This document shows, one piece after another, positions 1-11,663 of a stretch of 34,704 nucleotides of DNA (its first letter is position 1; each line of letters begins with the position of its first letter). The notes under the pieces were generated by a model. It ran no database searches. It worked only from the letters and a program-made list of their open reading frames with translations, and was not told where the DNA came from. The position numbers and the translations under genes are program-made. Origin of the DNA: Planctomycetia bacterium (GTDB lineage: Bacteria; Planctomycetota; Planctomycetia; Pirellulales; JALHLM01); contig JAWXBP010000332.1 in assembly GCA_034440135.1 (NCBI GenBank), positions 1-34,704 on the forward strand. The letters are read 5' to 3'.

Positions 1-1944
1 GCGCTTGGGCAACGCCTCCAATTGCCGCTCGTACCAACCCGGTTGCGGCGCGTCCTGGAGCAACTCCAGCACCTGCACGCGTCGTTCATGCAAGCGTTGA
101 TCGGTCTTCGACGCGGGAGCGTCGCCGGCGAGGTGCCGCATCGTGCGGTGGTACAACTCCCCGAGCACTTCGACCTTCCAGGCATTCAACACGCCGGGCC
201 CCACGGCGGCCAGATCCGACGCGGTGAGCAGCACCAGCATCTGCAACAATTCCGGTGAGCCGACGTCGACGGCGAACTGCACGACGACTTGCTCGTCGCC
301 CGTGTCGCGCCGAAACGCGAGGTGCGACATCATCAAGTGCTTGTGAACCAGATAGCTGAGCGCGGCCGCATCGCGTTCGTTGAGATGCAAGCGGATCGCA
401 TTCGATTCCGCCATTCGTTTGCCGACTTCCGAATGATCCTCTTCGTAGCCCTTGCCCAAGTCGTGAAGTAACAGCGCGAGGTGCAGCAGCCATTTGCGCT
501 TCAGACCCCGGTAAATATCGCCGAACAGGCCGGGGTCCAGTCGCAGCTCCGTTGCGTATTCCACGGCGCGAAAGCTGTGCTCGTCGACCGTGTATTTGTG
601 ATACTGATTGAATTGCAGCAAGCAGCGCGCGTGATCAAACTCCGGAATGACCTTTTCCAGCACGCCCAGGCTGTGGAGCGATCGCAACAGCTCGCCCAGT
701 CGCGCCGGCTGCGAAAGCAGCGAACGGAAACGCGCCGCGGCGGCCTCATCAAGCTCCTCGGGCAATGTCGGAACGGCCGCGCGAATCGCCTCCATCGTTT
801 CATGGTGGATCGGCTTGTCGTACAGATTGGCGACATCGCAAAGGCGTAGAATTTGGGCGAGGCTCCCCGTGATCTTGGGCAACGCACGCTCACTGGCGGC
901 GATTGACCCGGGGCCGACGAGGAAATCGCCTTCGAAGCGATGGCTCCACAAAGGCGCCGCGAGCTTTCGCCACACCTGCTGCGATCGCGCACGGACGGCG
1001 AAGCGCGAGACGATATCGCTCACTTCGCTCGTCAGGCGGAAGTAGTCGCGCATGAAAACTTCCACCGGCAGCAGGCCATGCTGCGCCTCATAGCCAAATT
1101 TCTCGGCGATCCGCAATTGCTCCACGCGATCCAAAGAGTCGTTCGGCTTGTCCTGATGGAAGTGCATCTCGTTCCGCAAGCGGAGCAGGAACTCGTGCGC
1201 GCGCTTGAGCGACTTGTAATCCAGCTCCGAGATCAACCCGCGGAGCCGCAGTCCGTCGGCGTCCTGCACGCCGTAGCGCACGCTGCCGAGCCAGCGCAAC
1301 ATTTGCAGATCACGCAGCGCGCCGCGCGAACGCTTGATGTTCGGCTCCAGCAAGTAAACGGTCTCGCCGAAGTCGTTGCGTTCGTCTTCCCGGGCGGCGG
1401 CGATGCGAGCCAACACGCCCGCGCGGCCGCGCCGCATCTGTTGCTCGAATCGCGTGCTGAAGCGCGTGAACAGTTCCTCGTTGCCAGCGAGATAACGCGC
1501 TTCCGCGAGCGACGTCAGGATCGTGGCGTCTTCGCGGGCGAGATTGCAGGCCTGCGCCACGGTGCGGACGCTTTGCCCGACGATCAGGCCGATGTCGAAC
1601 AAGTCTCGCAACAATCGCTGAGCGAGCGACTCGATCGCGCCGCTCTCGCCGGTCTCGTGCAGGATCATCAAATCGACGTCAGAGTGCGGCGCCATATCGC
1701 GCCGGCCATAGCCGCCGTGCGGGACCAGCGTGGCAGCCGCGGCAAGCTTCAGCTTCCCGTCTGGATCGAGGTCAGCCAGCGTTTGTTGATAGACCCGTTC
1801 GACCACGCGGTCCACGAGGTCCGTCAACGCATGACAGACCTGCGCACCAGGCGTGTCACGTTCGTGCGATTCGCGGATTTTGCGCCGCCCTTCGACCAGC
1901 GTTTCGCGAAGCTCCAAGATCAGCGGCTTCAACGTAACGGACAT
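1..1944 (-). CDS. glnD: Bifunctional PII uridylyltransferase/uridylyl-removing enzyme, 3' end cut off by the window
   Basis: GlnD adds UMP to the PII protein when glutamine is low and removes it when glutamine is high. The frame is open from an ATG at 1944 to base 1, giving 648 codons with no stop, so the C-terminus lies outside the window. Residues 77-92 read GGYGRRDMAPHSDVDL, the nucleotidyltransferase signature. A GlnD-type middle region follows, and an HD phosphohydrolase motif (LLLHDLGKG, His-Asp at 494-495) supplies the removing activity. Family members are usually 850-950 residues, so the two C-terminal ACT glutamine-sensing domains are expected just beyond the edge. A TGA lies in frame 24 bases upstream of the ATG, which fixes the start region; no clear ribosome site is visible. 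The gene follows glnB by 101 bp on the same strand, matching substrate and enzyme. Function is near certain. Confidence 0.95.
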   Translation of the reverse strand, partial: MSVTLKPLILELRETLVEGRRKIRESHERDTPGAQVCHALTDLVDRVVERVYQQTLADLDPDGKLKLAAAATLVPHGGYGRRDMAPHSDVDLMILHETGESGAIESLAQRLLRDLFDIGLIVGQSVRTVAQACNLAREDATILTSLAEARYLAGNEELFTRFSTRFEQQMRRGRAGVLARIAAAREDERNDFGETVYLLEPNIKRSRGALRDLQMLRWLGSVRYGVQDADGLRLRGLISELDYKSLKRAHEFLLRLRNEMHFHQDKPNDSLDRVEQLRIAEKFGYEAQHGLLPVEVFMRDYFRLTSEVSDIVSRFAVRARSQQVWRKLAAPLWSHRFEGDFLVGPGSIAASERALPKITGSLAQILRLCDVANLYDKPIHHETMEAIRAAVPTLPEELDEAAAARFRSLLSQPARLGELLRSLHSLGVLEKVIPEFDHARCLLQFNQYHKYTVDEHSFRAVEYATELRLDPGLFGDIYRGLKRKWLLHLALLLHDLGKGYEEDHSEVGKRMAESNAIRLHLNERDAAALSYLVHKHLMMSHLAFRRDTGDEQVVVQFAVDVGSPELLQMLVLLTASDLAAVGPGVLNAWKVEVLGELYHRTMRHLAGDAPASKTDQRLHERRVQVLELLQDAPQPGWYERQLEALPKR

Positions 1945-2045
1945 GGGCAGGCGCAGGGATTCGACTCAGTGCGAAGCAGCGAATAGAAAAGTGTAGGACG
2001 GAATCGGCCCCGGGAAAGTCCGGCGATGGCCGCCTCCGGGCCGCT

Positions 2046-3922
<1,877 letters not shown>

Positions 3923-3958
3923 GTGCGCGACCTCCGAAGCTCAATGTGCTTGGCGCAT

Positions 3959-4005
3959 GTCACGGTTCGCCGCCTGGAGACGCCCACCATCCCAGGAACC
4001 GTGAC
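3959..4005 (-). promoter_or_regulatory. Stem-loop in the amtB leader region
   Basis: A perfect 10-bp inverted repeat, GTCACGGTTC (3959-3968) and GAACCGTGAC (3996-4005), encloses a second short pairing CTGG/CCAG. On the minus strand it lies 36-83 bases upstream of the amtB ATG and would form a strong hairpin if transcribed. No U-run follows it and I see no sigma-54 promoter consensus nearby. It could be a leader regulatory element, a protein-binding palindrome or a terminator for the upstream gene. Only one copy occurs in the window, unlike the repeat families elsewhere. Confidence 0.4.
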
Positions 4006-4145
4006 CCAACTGTCCGCCGCCTCTCGGACGTGGGACGTCGCGACAGATTCTCGGCGCGACGAAACAGCTTGGAAGGCCATAACCTAGCCGCCCCCCGAAA
4101 GGCCGTAAAGCCCCAAGGCGTCCGTTTCCCGCGTCGAGGTCGCGG

Positions 4146-7100
4146 CTAACGGAATTCTCGGCGCCGCCGCGGTTTCTCTCCCTCGAAAGTCGGCGACGTG
4201 TTCCACATACCGAACACAGCGTCATGAGCCGCGCCCAACGTGAAACGCGTGGCCGACAAGGCAGTCGTGGGAGTATCCGGCGTCCTGGCAACGGCCATCG
4301 GCGCCGACACGCCGAAATGGTTGCGCACCGCGTTCAGGTCGCTCACATCGACATCGCCGTCGTGGTCCGCATCACCCAGGCCGCCGCTGTCACGGCCGAA
4401 TTGCGTTCGCACCGCCAGCAGATCTTCGATATCCACATCGTTGTCGCCGTCCGCGTCGCCCAATTGTTGGACTACGTCTTCGCGTCCCGGCGATCCGCCA
4501 TGCAAGCGACTCGCGCGCCAACCCTGTTTCAGGCCCCAATTCGCGAGCTCCGTGTGTGTGTCTTGGATGACCAAGGTTTCACCGTCCCCATCCGTACTTC
4601 GGAACCAAGCATCGGAGTACGCGAAGTTGTGGATAATCGCGTCGTCCGTGTCGCGCACGATGATCCCCTCGCCGCTATTGCTCAACTGCCCGGAGTACAT
4701 GCCGGCCACCGGCAACGCATCGCCGTAGCGCTCGCGAAACGCCGCTTCGTTGGCCACGATCAACACGTGCGCGCCCGGCGCCAATTCACGAATCGCGCCG
4801 TGCGTGAAATGAAATTCGACCCCCTGATCGAACCACACGCCCGTCAGATCCAGCGGCGCGTCGCCGATGTTCGTCAACTCCACGAATTCGTAGTCGTTGC
4901 CGTCGAAGGGACTTCCGGCCGCCGGATCGTAGGGATGGTAGTTGATTTCGGTGATGCGTAAGTACTTCTGCGCGTCGGATGGCTCGCCTTCGTAGACGAA
5001 CCCGGCGACTTCACGGCCACTGGCATCGACGATCCGGATCGAACCGCCGCTGCCGGGCAAGACGCCCGTGTAGCCGTCTTGCACGAACAGCACTTGATTG
5101 CCACGGGGGCCGACGTCGCGGGCGCGGAATGCTTTCGCGTCGGGCGTCACGTACAAGTCGCCGCTCGACGGCAGCACCGTGCCGGCCTTGAACGTGTGCT
5201 GAACGGTTCCTTCGATGCGCCAGCCAGAGATGTCGATCGTGCCGCGCGTCGGGTTGTGAATCTTGATGAACTGCTGATCGCGATTACCCGACGCGGGCGA
5301 ATGCTCGACTTGGGCGATCTCCAGACTTTGGATCGCCGCCTGCGCCACGGGAATCGGCCCCCGGCCATTCGACTGCAGGTTGAACAAATAGTTCCGCCGC
5401 TCGGCGAGATACTGCTCGCGGAGAATCGTCAATTGCTGTTCCCAAGTCGGCGAAGCGCCCCACACGCTCCAGCGATTGTTGTCGAGCGCCGCGTCGGCGC
5501 CGATATGTTCCACCAGTGCGTCGATGCGACTCTCGTAATGCCGCTCCTCCTCCGGCGTGTCCGGGCTCTGGAGCAACTCGTCCATCAACGTCCGCAGGCG
5601 GCGCAGGTACATCTGATTGAAACGCGGATCGGCGAACAGCGCGTCGTTCAATAGATTCCCGCGGCCGATGTACAACGGGTTTTGCGAGTACAGCCCGTCG
5701 TCAAAGTAATTGAACGTTGTCGTCCAATTGCGGCCAAACGACAGGTCCAGGTCCCACGGCAGATAAGTCCATTCGCCGTTGCCGAGCGTATCGCGGTAGG
5801 CGTAGTAGTTCTTGTGGCAGCAATCGATGCTGCCGGTGATGACCATGGCCGCCAAGAAATTGGCCATGCTAGCCACGTCCACGTTGTCCCAGAGGAATTG
5901 CGACAACGCCGCGCCGGATTGCCGCAGGCCGGCTTGGAACGCCGCCAGATCGCCGACGCCCTCCTCCTGTCGCGTTTTCTTTTCCGCTTCGCTCGTCGAA
6001 TTGAACGAGTTGTACATCTTGTACAGCGCGCCAAAAGGATCGAGTCCGTTCCGATCCAGGTAGTCGTCGTCGCCGTCTTCCACCAGGTCGTACACGCCCA
6101 GGAAGCGGCCGTTCTGTTGAACGCGCACCGGAAACGCGAAATGCGTCACCGAGCCGGCGTCGCCGTACGTTTCGTAGGCCAGCGTATTGCGCAGCTTCGT
6201 TTTGTCGGCGTAATTCGACAGCAGGTTGAAGTCTTTGACGTTGTAGTCGCTCGACTCGAACGGTTCGAACCGATGGTCGCGCGGGAAATCAACGTTGAAA
6301 CTCTTCTTCGGAAACCCGCGCGACGACTGCCCGTGGATATTGAAGTGCACATTGTCGTAGTAAGCGCCGTTGTAGTACACGCCGCCGCGCGTGCCGACAT
6401 CGCTCTCGGCTCCCGCCAGGCTGGGCAGATGGATGTACATCACCGGCAGGTTGCTGGTCACCGTGGGATCGGCGATCAACAGTCCGTAATTCTGCTCGCG
6501 ATCCAAAGGATCGACCGCGCGCGGCCAGGCTGTCGCCGTGCCAGCGGTATCCACAACCGTGATGCTATAGCGGATCAGCTCGCCGGTCGGCGCCGTGCCA
6601 GCCGCGATGACCGTTCCATAAATCCCGTCGCCCGCCGCACCGTCGCCATGCGCTCCGTCATCGAACATCGGCTGCGTGAACGTCTTCGTTTGTCGCCCTG
6701 AGCCTGTGCGGCCGGTCAGCTTGACTTCCGTCACCGCCAGCGCGCCGAGGATCACGTTCGCGGTGACCGTGATCGGCTCGTCGACCGTCGGCTCGTGCGG
6801 CGAATTCGCGACGTCGATCAGAATCGGTCCCACGTCGGCCGCGCCCGGCCCGTTCGGAGCGCCCGGCGTCGGCGTCGTGAAATAATGGGCCGCGCCATCG
6901 TCGATGGCGCCGGCCCGTTGCGCGATCAATTCCGGGTAGATCAAAAAGTCGTCGCTCGTGGCGCCGAAGTTCAAGCCGTGGATCGCGAGGACGTTTTCGC
7001 CTTGACGCAGTAAATGAGCGTACTGCTGGAGATCGAAATCCTCGGTCACGAGCGCCAATGCATCCGCGCGATCCTCGAACGCGCCGGATTGCCACGTCAA

Positions 7101-7904
7101 GCTGGCCGGCACGTTCCGCGCGGCAACCAGCGTGCCATTCAGATACGCCGCGAAGCCGTCGTCGTATTTGAGACGCAAGTTCAGCGTGCTGTAACTTTCG
7201 ACCGCATCCAGTTCGAATGGCAGCCGCAAATAAGCGCTCGTGCCTTGCCCATACATGGTGTCGTTGACGTTCAGGCCGATGTACGGCGTGTAGCTGGCGA
7301 AGCGTTCGTAACCCAGCCCCGCCGCGCCGGCGAGCCAGCCCGAATCATCAAAATCGACTGCGGTCCAGCTCGTGCCAAGTGTTGCCCCGCCATTGGTAGC
7401 GGTGGGCACGAAGGCCTTGCCCGGCGCTCGTTCCGGGAGGAGCGGAATCGACTCAAATTCCTGGGGCCAGCCGTACGAGACGTCGGCGATCTGCGGGGGA
7501 TAACCGGGCGCGAACGCCGAGGCCACAGTACGCCCGTCGGGTTCCACCAGCGCCAGGTAACCGGCGTCGGCCGCCAGCTTGAAGTTCGTATGCAGCGGCA
7601 GCCCCGGCGTGATTTGATCGTTGTTCGATGCGAACAGGACGAAAAACTGTCCCGGTTCGATCGTCACCGCCGGCAGCCGCCACTTGTTCAACTCCCCGGC
7701 GTCGTCGGTCAGATACCAGCCGGACAGGTTCGCCGTCGCGTCGCCGGCATTGAACAGCTCAATCCAATCCTCGCGATGCCCCGTCTCGTCACGGAGACTG
7801 ATCTCGTTGTCCGCCAGGAACTCGCTGATCACCACTCGGGCATCGAGCAATTGCCGAGCTTCCAACGCCTCGAACCGCGCCTTCGACCGCCGCCTCGCAC
7901 GCAT
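4146..7904 (-). CDS. Large secreted CotH/lamin-tail/dockerin protein
   Basis: A 1252-residue multidomain protein predicted to be exported. The N-terminus (MRARRRSKARFEALEARQLLDA) matches the LEPR-XLL-like start common on planctomycete surface proteins. In order: lamin-tail domain (about 24-127), a beta-rich region (about 177-327), an Ig-like stretch (about 362-460), a CotH domain (about 487-775) with QSSRGFPKKSF, DKTKLRN and YLPWDLDLSFGR, a second lamin-tail-like domain (about 857-972), a third (about 982-1107), and two dockerin/EF-hand-like repeats (DADGDNDVD and DADHDGDVD, about 1148-1199). CotH is a kinase-fold domain; in Bacillus CotH phosphorylates coat proteins, so an extracellular kinase-like role is possible but unproven. 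The ATG at 7904 was chosen because it begins the LEPR-like motif. The frame also stays open upstream to a TTG at 8018, which would overlap gltX. A 12-base G run sits just before the ATG. Confidence 0.85.
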   Translation of the reverse strand: MRARRRSKARFEALEARQLLDARVVISEFLADNEISLRDETGHREDWIELFNAGDATANLSGWYLTDDAGELNKWRLPAVTIEPGQFFVLFASNNDQITPGLPLHTNFKLAADAGYLALVEPDGRTVASAFAPGYPPQIADVSYGWPQEFESIPLLPERAPGKAFVPTATNGGATLGTSWTAVDFDDSGWLAGAAGLGYERFASYTPYIGLNVNDTMYGQGTSAYLRLPFELDAVESYSTLNLRLKYDDGFAAYLNGTLVAARNVPASLTWQSGAFEDRADALALVTEDFDLQQYAHLLRQGENVLAIHGLNFGATSDDFLIYPELIAQRAGAIDDGAAHYFTTPTPGAPNGPGAADVGPILIDVANSPHEPTVDEPITVTANVILGALAVTEVKLTGRTGSGRQTKTFTQPMFDDGAHGDGAAGDGIYGTVIAAGTAPTGELIRYSITVVDTAGTATAWPRAVDPLDREQNYGLLIADPTVTSNLPVMYIHLPSLAGAESDVGTRGGVYYNGAYYDNVHFNIHGQSSRGFPKKSFNVDFPRDHRFEPFESSDYNVKDFNLLSNYADKTKLRNTLAYETYGDAGSVTHFAFPVRVQQNGRFLGVYDLVEDGDDDYLDRNGLDPFGALYKMYNSFNSTSEAEKKTRQEEGVGDLAAFQAGLRQSGAALSQFLWDNVDVASMANFLAAMVITGSIDCCHKNYYAYRDTLGNGEWTYLPWDLDLSFGRNWTTTFNYFDDGLYSQNPLYIGRGNLLNDALFADPRFNQMYLRRLRTLMDELLQSPDTPEEERHYESRIDALVEHIGADAALDNNRWSVWGASPTWEQQLTILREQYLAERRNYLFNLQSNGRGPIPVAQAAIQSLEIAQVEHSPASGNRDQQFIKIHNPTRGTIDISGWRIEGTVQHTFKAGTVLPSSGDLYVTPDAKAFRARDVGPRGNQVLFVQDGYTGVLPGSGGSIRIVDASGREVAGFVYEGEPSDAQKYLRITEINYHPYDPAAGSPFDGNDYEFVELTNIGDAPLDLTGVWFDQGVEFHFTHGAIRELAPGAHVLIVANEAAFRERYGDALPVAGMYSGQLSNSGEGIIVRDTDDAIIHNFAYSDAWFRSTDGDGETLVIQDTHTELANWGLKQGWRASRLHGGSPGREDVVQQLGDADGDNDVDIEDLLAVRTQFGRDSGGLGDADHDGDVDVSDLNAVRNHFGVSAPMAVARTPDTPTTALSATRFTLGAAHDAVFGMWNTSPTFEGEKPRRRREFR

Positions 7905-7909
7905 GAACG

Positions 7910-7921
7910 CCCCCCCCCCCC
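7910..7921. repeat. Twelve-base C/G homopolymer upstream of the CotH gene start
   Basis: Twelve consecutive C on the plus strand, i.e. twelve G on the coding strand, end 5 bases before the ATG at 7904. The tract covers where a ribosome site would be. Such tracts slip easily in replication and are also a common place for sequencing errors. If translation began further upstream in the open frame, each one-base change would shift the frame. Confidence 0.85.
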
Positions 7922-7995
7922 GGGATCCCGCACCGATCGGCGCGGCTGGATCATAGGATAGTGGGGGACAGAGCGGGTGCCAAGGGAAAAGAGGG

Positions 7996-9555
7996 TTAGT
8001 ATCGGACGGCGCGCTCAATTCGCGCTAACGCTCGTTCACGTCCCAAAATCGCCAGAATATCGAACAACCCAAAGCCGACCGCTTTACCGGTCAGCCCGAT
8101 CCGCAGCGCATGCACGATCTGATTCGCCGCGATGTTCTCCTTGGCGATAAAATCGTGCAGCGTCTTTTCCAGCACCTCGGCGTTGAACGGCTCGACGTCC
8201 TTCAACGAATCGCGAAAACCTGCGAGCAGCGTTTTCGCTTCCGGAGCTTGACGAATGCGCTTGTCGAAGGCCGCCTCGTCGTAGGTCAATTGGTCGTCAG
8301 CGGTGAAGAAATCGGCGTAGTCGAGGATATCGCCCGCGGTCTTGATGCGATCGCCGGCCGCGGTGACGATTTGCAGCAGCACGGGGCCGATCGTGCAGGG
8401 GGGCGGTTCCGTCGCCAATCTCGCCCGTTGCAGGTACGGCAACACCATCGCCACTTTTTGCTTCGGCGGCAGTTGTTGCATGTAGCGCTCCTGCACTGAC
8501 ATCAACTTCTTCGGATCAAAGCTCGCCGGCGCCTTGTTCACGCGCTCCAGCGAAAAATGCTCGATCATCTCCTGCCGCGTGAAGTTTTCCGTCTTGTCGT
8601 CGAGCGACCAGCCCAACAGCACCAGGTAGTTGATAATCGCATCCGGCAGGTAACCGACTTGCTCGTAGAAATCGACGATCACCGGGTTGAACGTCTCCGC
8701 GGCGACTTCCAGGTGCATGGCCTCGGCAATCTTCCGGCCGTGCTCGTTGACCTGGGCGAAATCCTTGTTCTTCAGATACTTGTCCAGCTTCCGCTTACTG
8801 AGCTTGTTCTTGCTGCCCGGTTCGGCCACAAACGGGAGATGGGCATACTCGGGGCGCGGATAGCCGAGCGATTCCAGAATGAACACCTGGCGCGGCGTAT
8901 TGGAGAGATGCTCCTCGGCGCGGATCACGTGCGAAATCTGAAAGTCATAGTCGTCGACCACGTTCGCCAGATGGTAGAGACACGTGCCATCCGCGCGTTG
9001 GATTACATGATCCTGTTCGTTGGCCCACTCGAACTCCACCTGCCCGCGAATGTGATCCTGCAACACGAGCTTCCCCTCGCGCGGCATTTTCAATCGCACG
9101 ACACGGGCGCGTCCTTCCGCCTCGAAGCGCGCGGCATCCGCATCCGTCTCCGCCATCCAACGGCGGCTGTAAACGAAGGTCACCTTGGCTTTCTCGGCCG
9201 CTTCGCGCTCTGCTTGCAGTTCTTCGGTCTTGGCGTAATCGCGATACGCGTGCCCGGACGCCAACAGTTTTCGCACCGCCTCCTGATACTGCGTAAGCCG
9301 CTGCGATTGGAAATACCCGTTCGGCGTCCCCGTCGAGTCCGGCCCTTCATCCCAGTCGATGCCCAGCCACGACAAGCCATGCAAAATCGGCGCGAGCGCA
9401 CTCTCGACATTCCGTCCAGCGTCGGTGTCGTCGATCCGCAGAATAAACTGCCCGCCATGCTTCCGCGCGAACAGCCAGTTAAACAGCGCGGTGCGCACCC
9501 CGCCAATATGCAAATACCCAGTCGGGCTGGGAGCAAAACGAGTGCGAACAGTCAT
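7996..9555 (-). CDS. gltX: Glutamyl-tRNA synthetase
   Basis: This cytoplasmic class I aminoacyl-tRNA synthetase charges tRNA-Glu and, in many bacteria, tRNA-Gln for later amidation. The 519 residues start [19 protein letters not shown], giving the HIGH motif as HIGG at 16-19. The second ATP-binding motif is KLSKR at 251-255, and length fits the family. The residues after KLSKR ([11 protein letters not shown]) are more basic than in standard GluRS, where an acidic DGA usually follows. The ATG at 9555 was chosen because it begins the family N-terminus. The frame remains open a further 100 codons upstream, but that extension runs through an inverted repeat and is not believable. It is followed after 91 bp by the CotH gene on the same strand. 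Confidence 0.96.
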   Translation of the reverse strand: MTVRTRFAPSPTGYLHIGGVRTALFNWLFARKHGGQFILRIDDTDAGRNVESALAPILHGLSWLGIDWDEGPDSTGTPNGYFQSQRLTQYQEAVRKLLASGHAYRDYAKTEELQAEREAAEKAKVTFVYSRRWMAETDADAARFEAEGRARVVRLKMPREGKLVLQDHIRGQVEFEWANEQDHVIQRADGTCLYHLANVVDDYDFQISHVIRAEEHLSNTPRQVFILESLGYPRPEYAHLPFVAEPGSKNKLSKRKLDKYLKNKDFAQVNEHGRKIAEAMHLEVAAETFNPVIVDFYEQVGYLPDAIINYLVLLGWSLDDKTENFTRQEMIEHFSLERVNKAPASFDPKKLMSVQERYMQQLPPKQKVAMVLPYLQRARLATEPPPCTIGPVLLQIVTAAGDRIKTAGDILDYADFFTADDQLTYDEAAFDKRIRQAPEAKTLLAGFRDSLKDVEPFNAEVLEKTLHDFIAKENIAANQIVHALRIGLTGKAVGFGLFDILAILGRERALARIERAVRY

Positions 9556-9635
9556 GGAGCCGCCAACGGAAGTTGCCGAAATCGAATGCCCGTAATCTAG
9601 TCGTTCACGGTCGTCTCCGGGAGGAGGACGGATTC

Positions 9636-9897
9636 GCCCGCGAAACACGCGAAAGGACGCGAAAGCTAGGAAGGGAGAAAGAGGATCTGTCCACGGAATA
9701 CACGGAAAGACACGGAAGGGAAGAGTGAATTCAAGGACCAGTGCGCATCGAATTCTCGTGCCAATCCAACTTGATCGACCAATCCCAACATTTCGAAATT
9801 CGCCGACACACTCACTCCTCCCATTTCCGTGTACTTCCGTGTATTCCGTGGACAACTCTCCCTCCCCACTTTCGCGTGTTCAGCGTGTTTCGCGGGC
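9636..9897. repeat. Long imperfect inverted repeat (type E) in the gltX upstream gap
   Basis: The 431-bp gap 9556-9986 holds no gene. Its left arm (9636-9720) contains GCCCGCGAAACACGCGAAAG and CCACGGAATACACGGAAAG. The right arm (about 9826-9897) carries their reverse complements, ending CGCGTGTTTCGCGGGC. About 105 bp of unrelated sequence separates the arms. The gap lies between two divergently transcribed genes, so the element must sit next to or between their promoters. Similar short phrases are common between genes in planctomycetes and verrucomicrobia, as I recall; only one copy of this type is here, with a looser relative at 28485-28684. Confidence 0.75.
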
Positions 9898-9986
9898 AAA
9901 TTCCTGCGGAGTAGCCAAGGCCGCCCTCGCGCGTCAGAATACAGGCACACGCGCCTTACAAACTCATCAGGCGGAGGGCCCAGGCG

Positions 9987-11509
9987 ATGCGTTCTCAAGC
10001 TTCACGGCGAAATTTCCTGCAATCCGCGGCAGCGGCCGGGCTGGCCGGGTCGTTTCTCGATACTCCCTGGAACGGCCTCTTGCGCCGCGTCAGCGCCGAG
10101 GAAGCCGCGCCGCAGCCAGGCGCCGTCAAGCTCCGGCCGGAGATCGAGCCGCTCGTCAAACTACTGGAAGACACGCCGCGCGAGCGCGTGCTGGAAGAAG
10201 TGGCGGCGCGGATTCGCGGCGGACTCAACTATCAGGACCTGCTCGCCGCGCTGTTGCTGGCTGGCGTGCGGAACATTCAGCCGCGCCCGGTCGGCTTCAA
10301 GTTCCACGCCGTCTTGGTGGTGAACTCCGCGCACCTGGCCAGCATCGCCTCGCCGGACGAACATCGCTGGTTGCCGATCCTCTGGGCCGTCGAAGAATTC
10401 AAGAACTCGCAGCAGCAAGACACGCGCGAAGGCAACTGGACGATGTCGGCGCTCGACGAGAAGTTCGTCCCGAGCGGCGACAAAGCCCTTGGCGCGTTCA
10501 AGACGGCGATGGACCGCTGGGATCCCGAGGCGGTCGATCCCGCGGTGGCCGGCCTGGCTCGTTCGGCCGGCGCGAACGAGATGTTCGAAATCTTCTGCCG
10601 CTATGGCGCGCGGGATTTCCGCGACATCGGCCACAAGGCGATCTACGTCGCCAACAGTTGGCGGACGCTTCGCACGGTCGGCTGGCAACACGCGGAACCG
10701 GTGCTGCGTTCGCTGGCGTACGCGCTCACCCACTACGGCGATGAGAACCCGGCCGACAGCGATCAGGAAGCGGATCGCCCCTGGCGGCGAAACACCAAGC
10801 TCGCGGCTGACATTCGCCCCGACTGGCAAGTCGGTCGCATCGACGACGGCGCCACGCGCGAACTCCTCTCCGGCATGCGCGACGGCAATTGGGGGAAACG
10901 TCGTGCGACACCGCGCTCGCGCAACTCAACGCTGGCGTCGATCCGCAATCGCTCTGGGACGCCATCCACAGTAGCGCCGGCGAACTCCTGATGAACCAGC
11001 CCGGCATCGTGGCCCTGCACGCCGTGACGACCGCCAACGCCCTCCGCTTCGCCTTCACGGAAAGCGGCGACGACGAAACGCGCCGCATGCTCCTCCTGCA
11101 AGCGGCTGCGTTCACCCCCATGTTCCACGCCAACGCCCGGGGGCGCGGCGATGTCGGCGGCACAAAGCTCGACGAACTCGCCGGCACGAGCCCGGGCCAG
11201 GACAGCGCGGCCGTCGAAGCGATCATGCACTCCATCAGCGACAACCGCACGCAAGCCTGCGAGCAACTCCACGGCTACCTCGCGTCCGGCGGCGCCACGC
11301 AACCGCTGATCGACGCGGCCCGACTGCTGGTCTTCTTCAAAGGCACGAATTCGCACGACTACAAATTCAGCAGCGCCGCCTTCGAAGACTACGCGCTGTT
11401 GTCGCCGGGTTGGCGCGAACGGTATCTGGCGACGAGCGTCTTCAACCTCCGCGGAGCGGGGGACCAGGACAACGGGCTGTCGGAACGTGTGCGGGCGGCG
11501 CTTGCATAG
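9987..11509 (+). pseudogene. Tat-signal protein of unknown function, split by a frameshift
   Basis: I do not recognise the family. The protein starts MRSQASRRNFLQSAAAAGLAG, a twin-arginine export signal (SRRNFLQ), so it should be folded in the cytoplasm and then exported. The ATG at 9987 has GGAGG about 9 bases upstream. Frame 9987-10991 encodes about 303 family-like residues, then turns into Arg/Ser-rich text after the G run at 10891-10895 and stops. The frame that starts within 10889-11509 continues smoothly (GETSCDTALAQLNAGVDPQSLWDAIHSS) to a stop at 11509. One extra G in that run would join them into one protein of about 507 residues. This is either a real inactivating mutation or a homopolymer reading error. 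The base pattern does not match a standard minus-one slippery heptamer. Neighbours give no hint of role. Confidence 0.75.
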
Positions 11510-11526
11510 TACGTACTTCTTCTGTA

Positions 11527-11547
11527 GCCGAGGTCTGTGACCTCGGC
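11527..11547. repeat. Perfect hairpin after the Tat-signal gene
   Basis: GCCGAGGTC (11527-11535) and GACCTCGGC (11539-11547) pair perfectly with a three-base loop, 17 bases after the stop at 11509. No T-run follows, so a classical intrinsic terminator is not shown, although it is placed like one. Only one copy is present in the window. Confidence 0.6.
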
Positions 11548-11588
11548 CGGGTTGGACGAAGGATTCTCAACAACGGTGTGACTCGAAA

Positions 11589-11639
11589 ATGGAGACCTTC
11601 GGTCGGGACGGTGGCACGGTCGGGAGACCGTGCCACAAC
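11589..11639 (-). repeat. Palindromic repeat type B, copy 1
   Basis: This 51-bp element is a perfect palindrome (arms GTGGCACGGT and ACCGTGCCAC) plus a tail containing GGAGACCTTCGGTCGGGAC. Copies 2 (12308-12358) and 3 (25492-25542) have the opposite orientation. The two variable arm bases differ between copies but always stay paired. It lies 24 bp before the TPR gene start and, with copy 2, brackets that gene as an inverted pair. Confidence 0.85.
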
Positions 11640-11663
11640 GAGCGGACATCGCCGGAGCGACTG

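Noticed and set aside
940-1986. A 348-codon plus-strand open frame at the left end
   Set aside because: It is antisense to glnD, whose nucleotidyltransferase and HD motifs are unmistakable on the minus strand.
9556-9855. A 100-codon upstream extension of the gltX frame
   Set aside because: It runs through the type E inverted repeat, has no family similarity, and the family N-terminus begins at the ATG at 9555.
10889-10900. Programmed minus-one frameshift signal
   Set aside because: The sequence TGGGGGAAA does not fit the standard X XXY YYZ heptamer in the reading frame, and I see no clear downstream stem. Mutation or read error is simpler.
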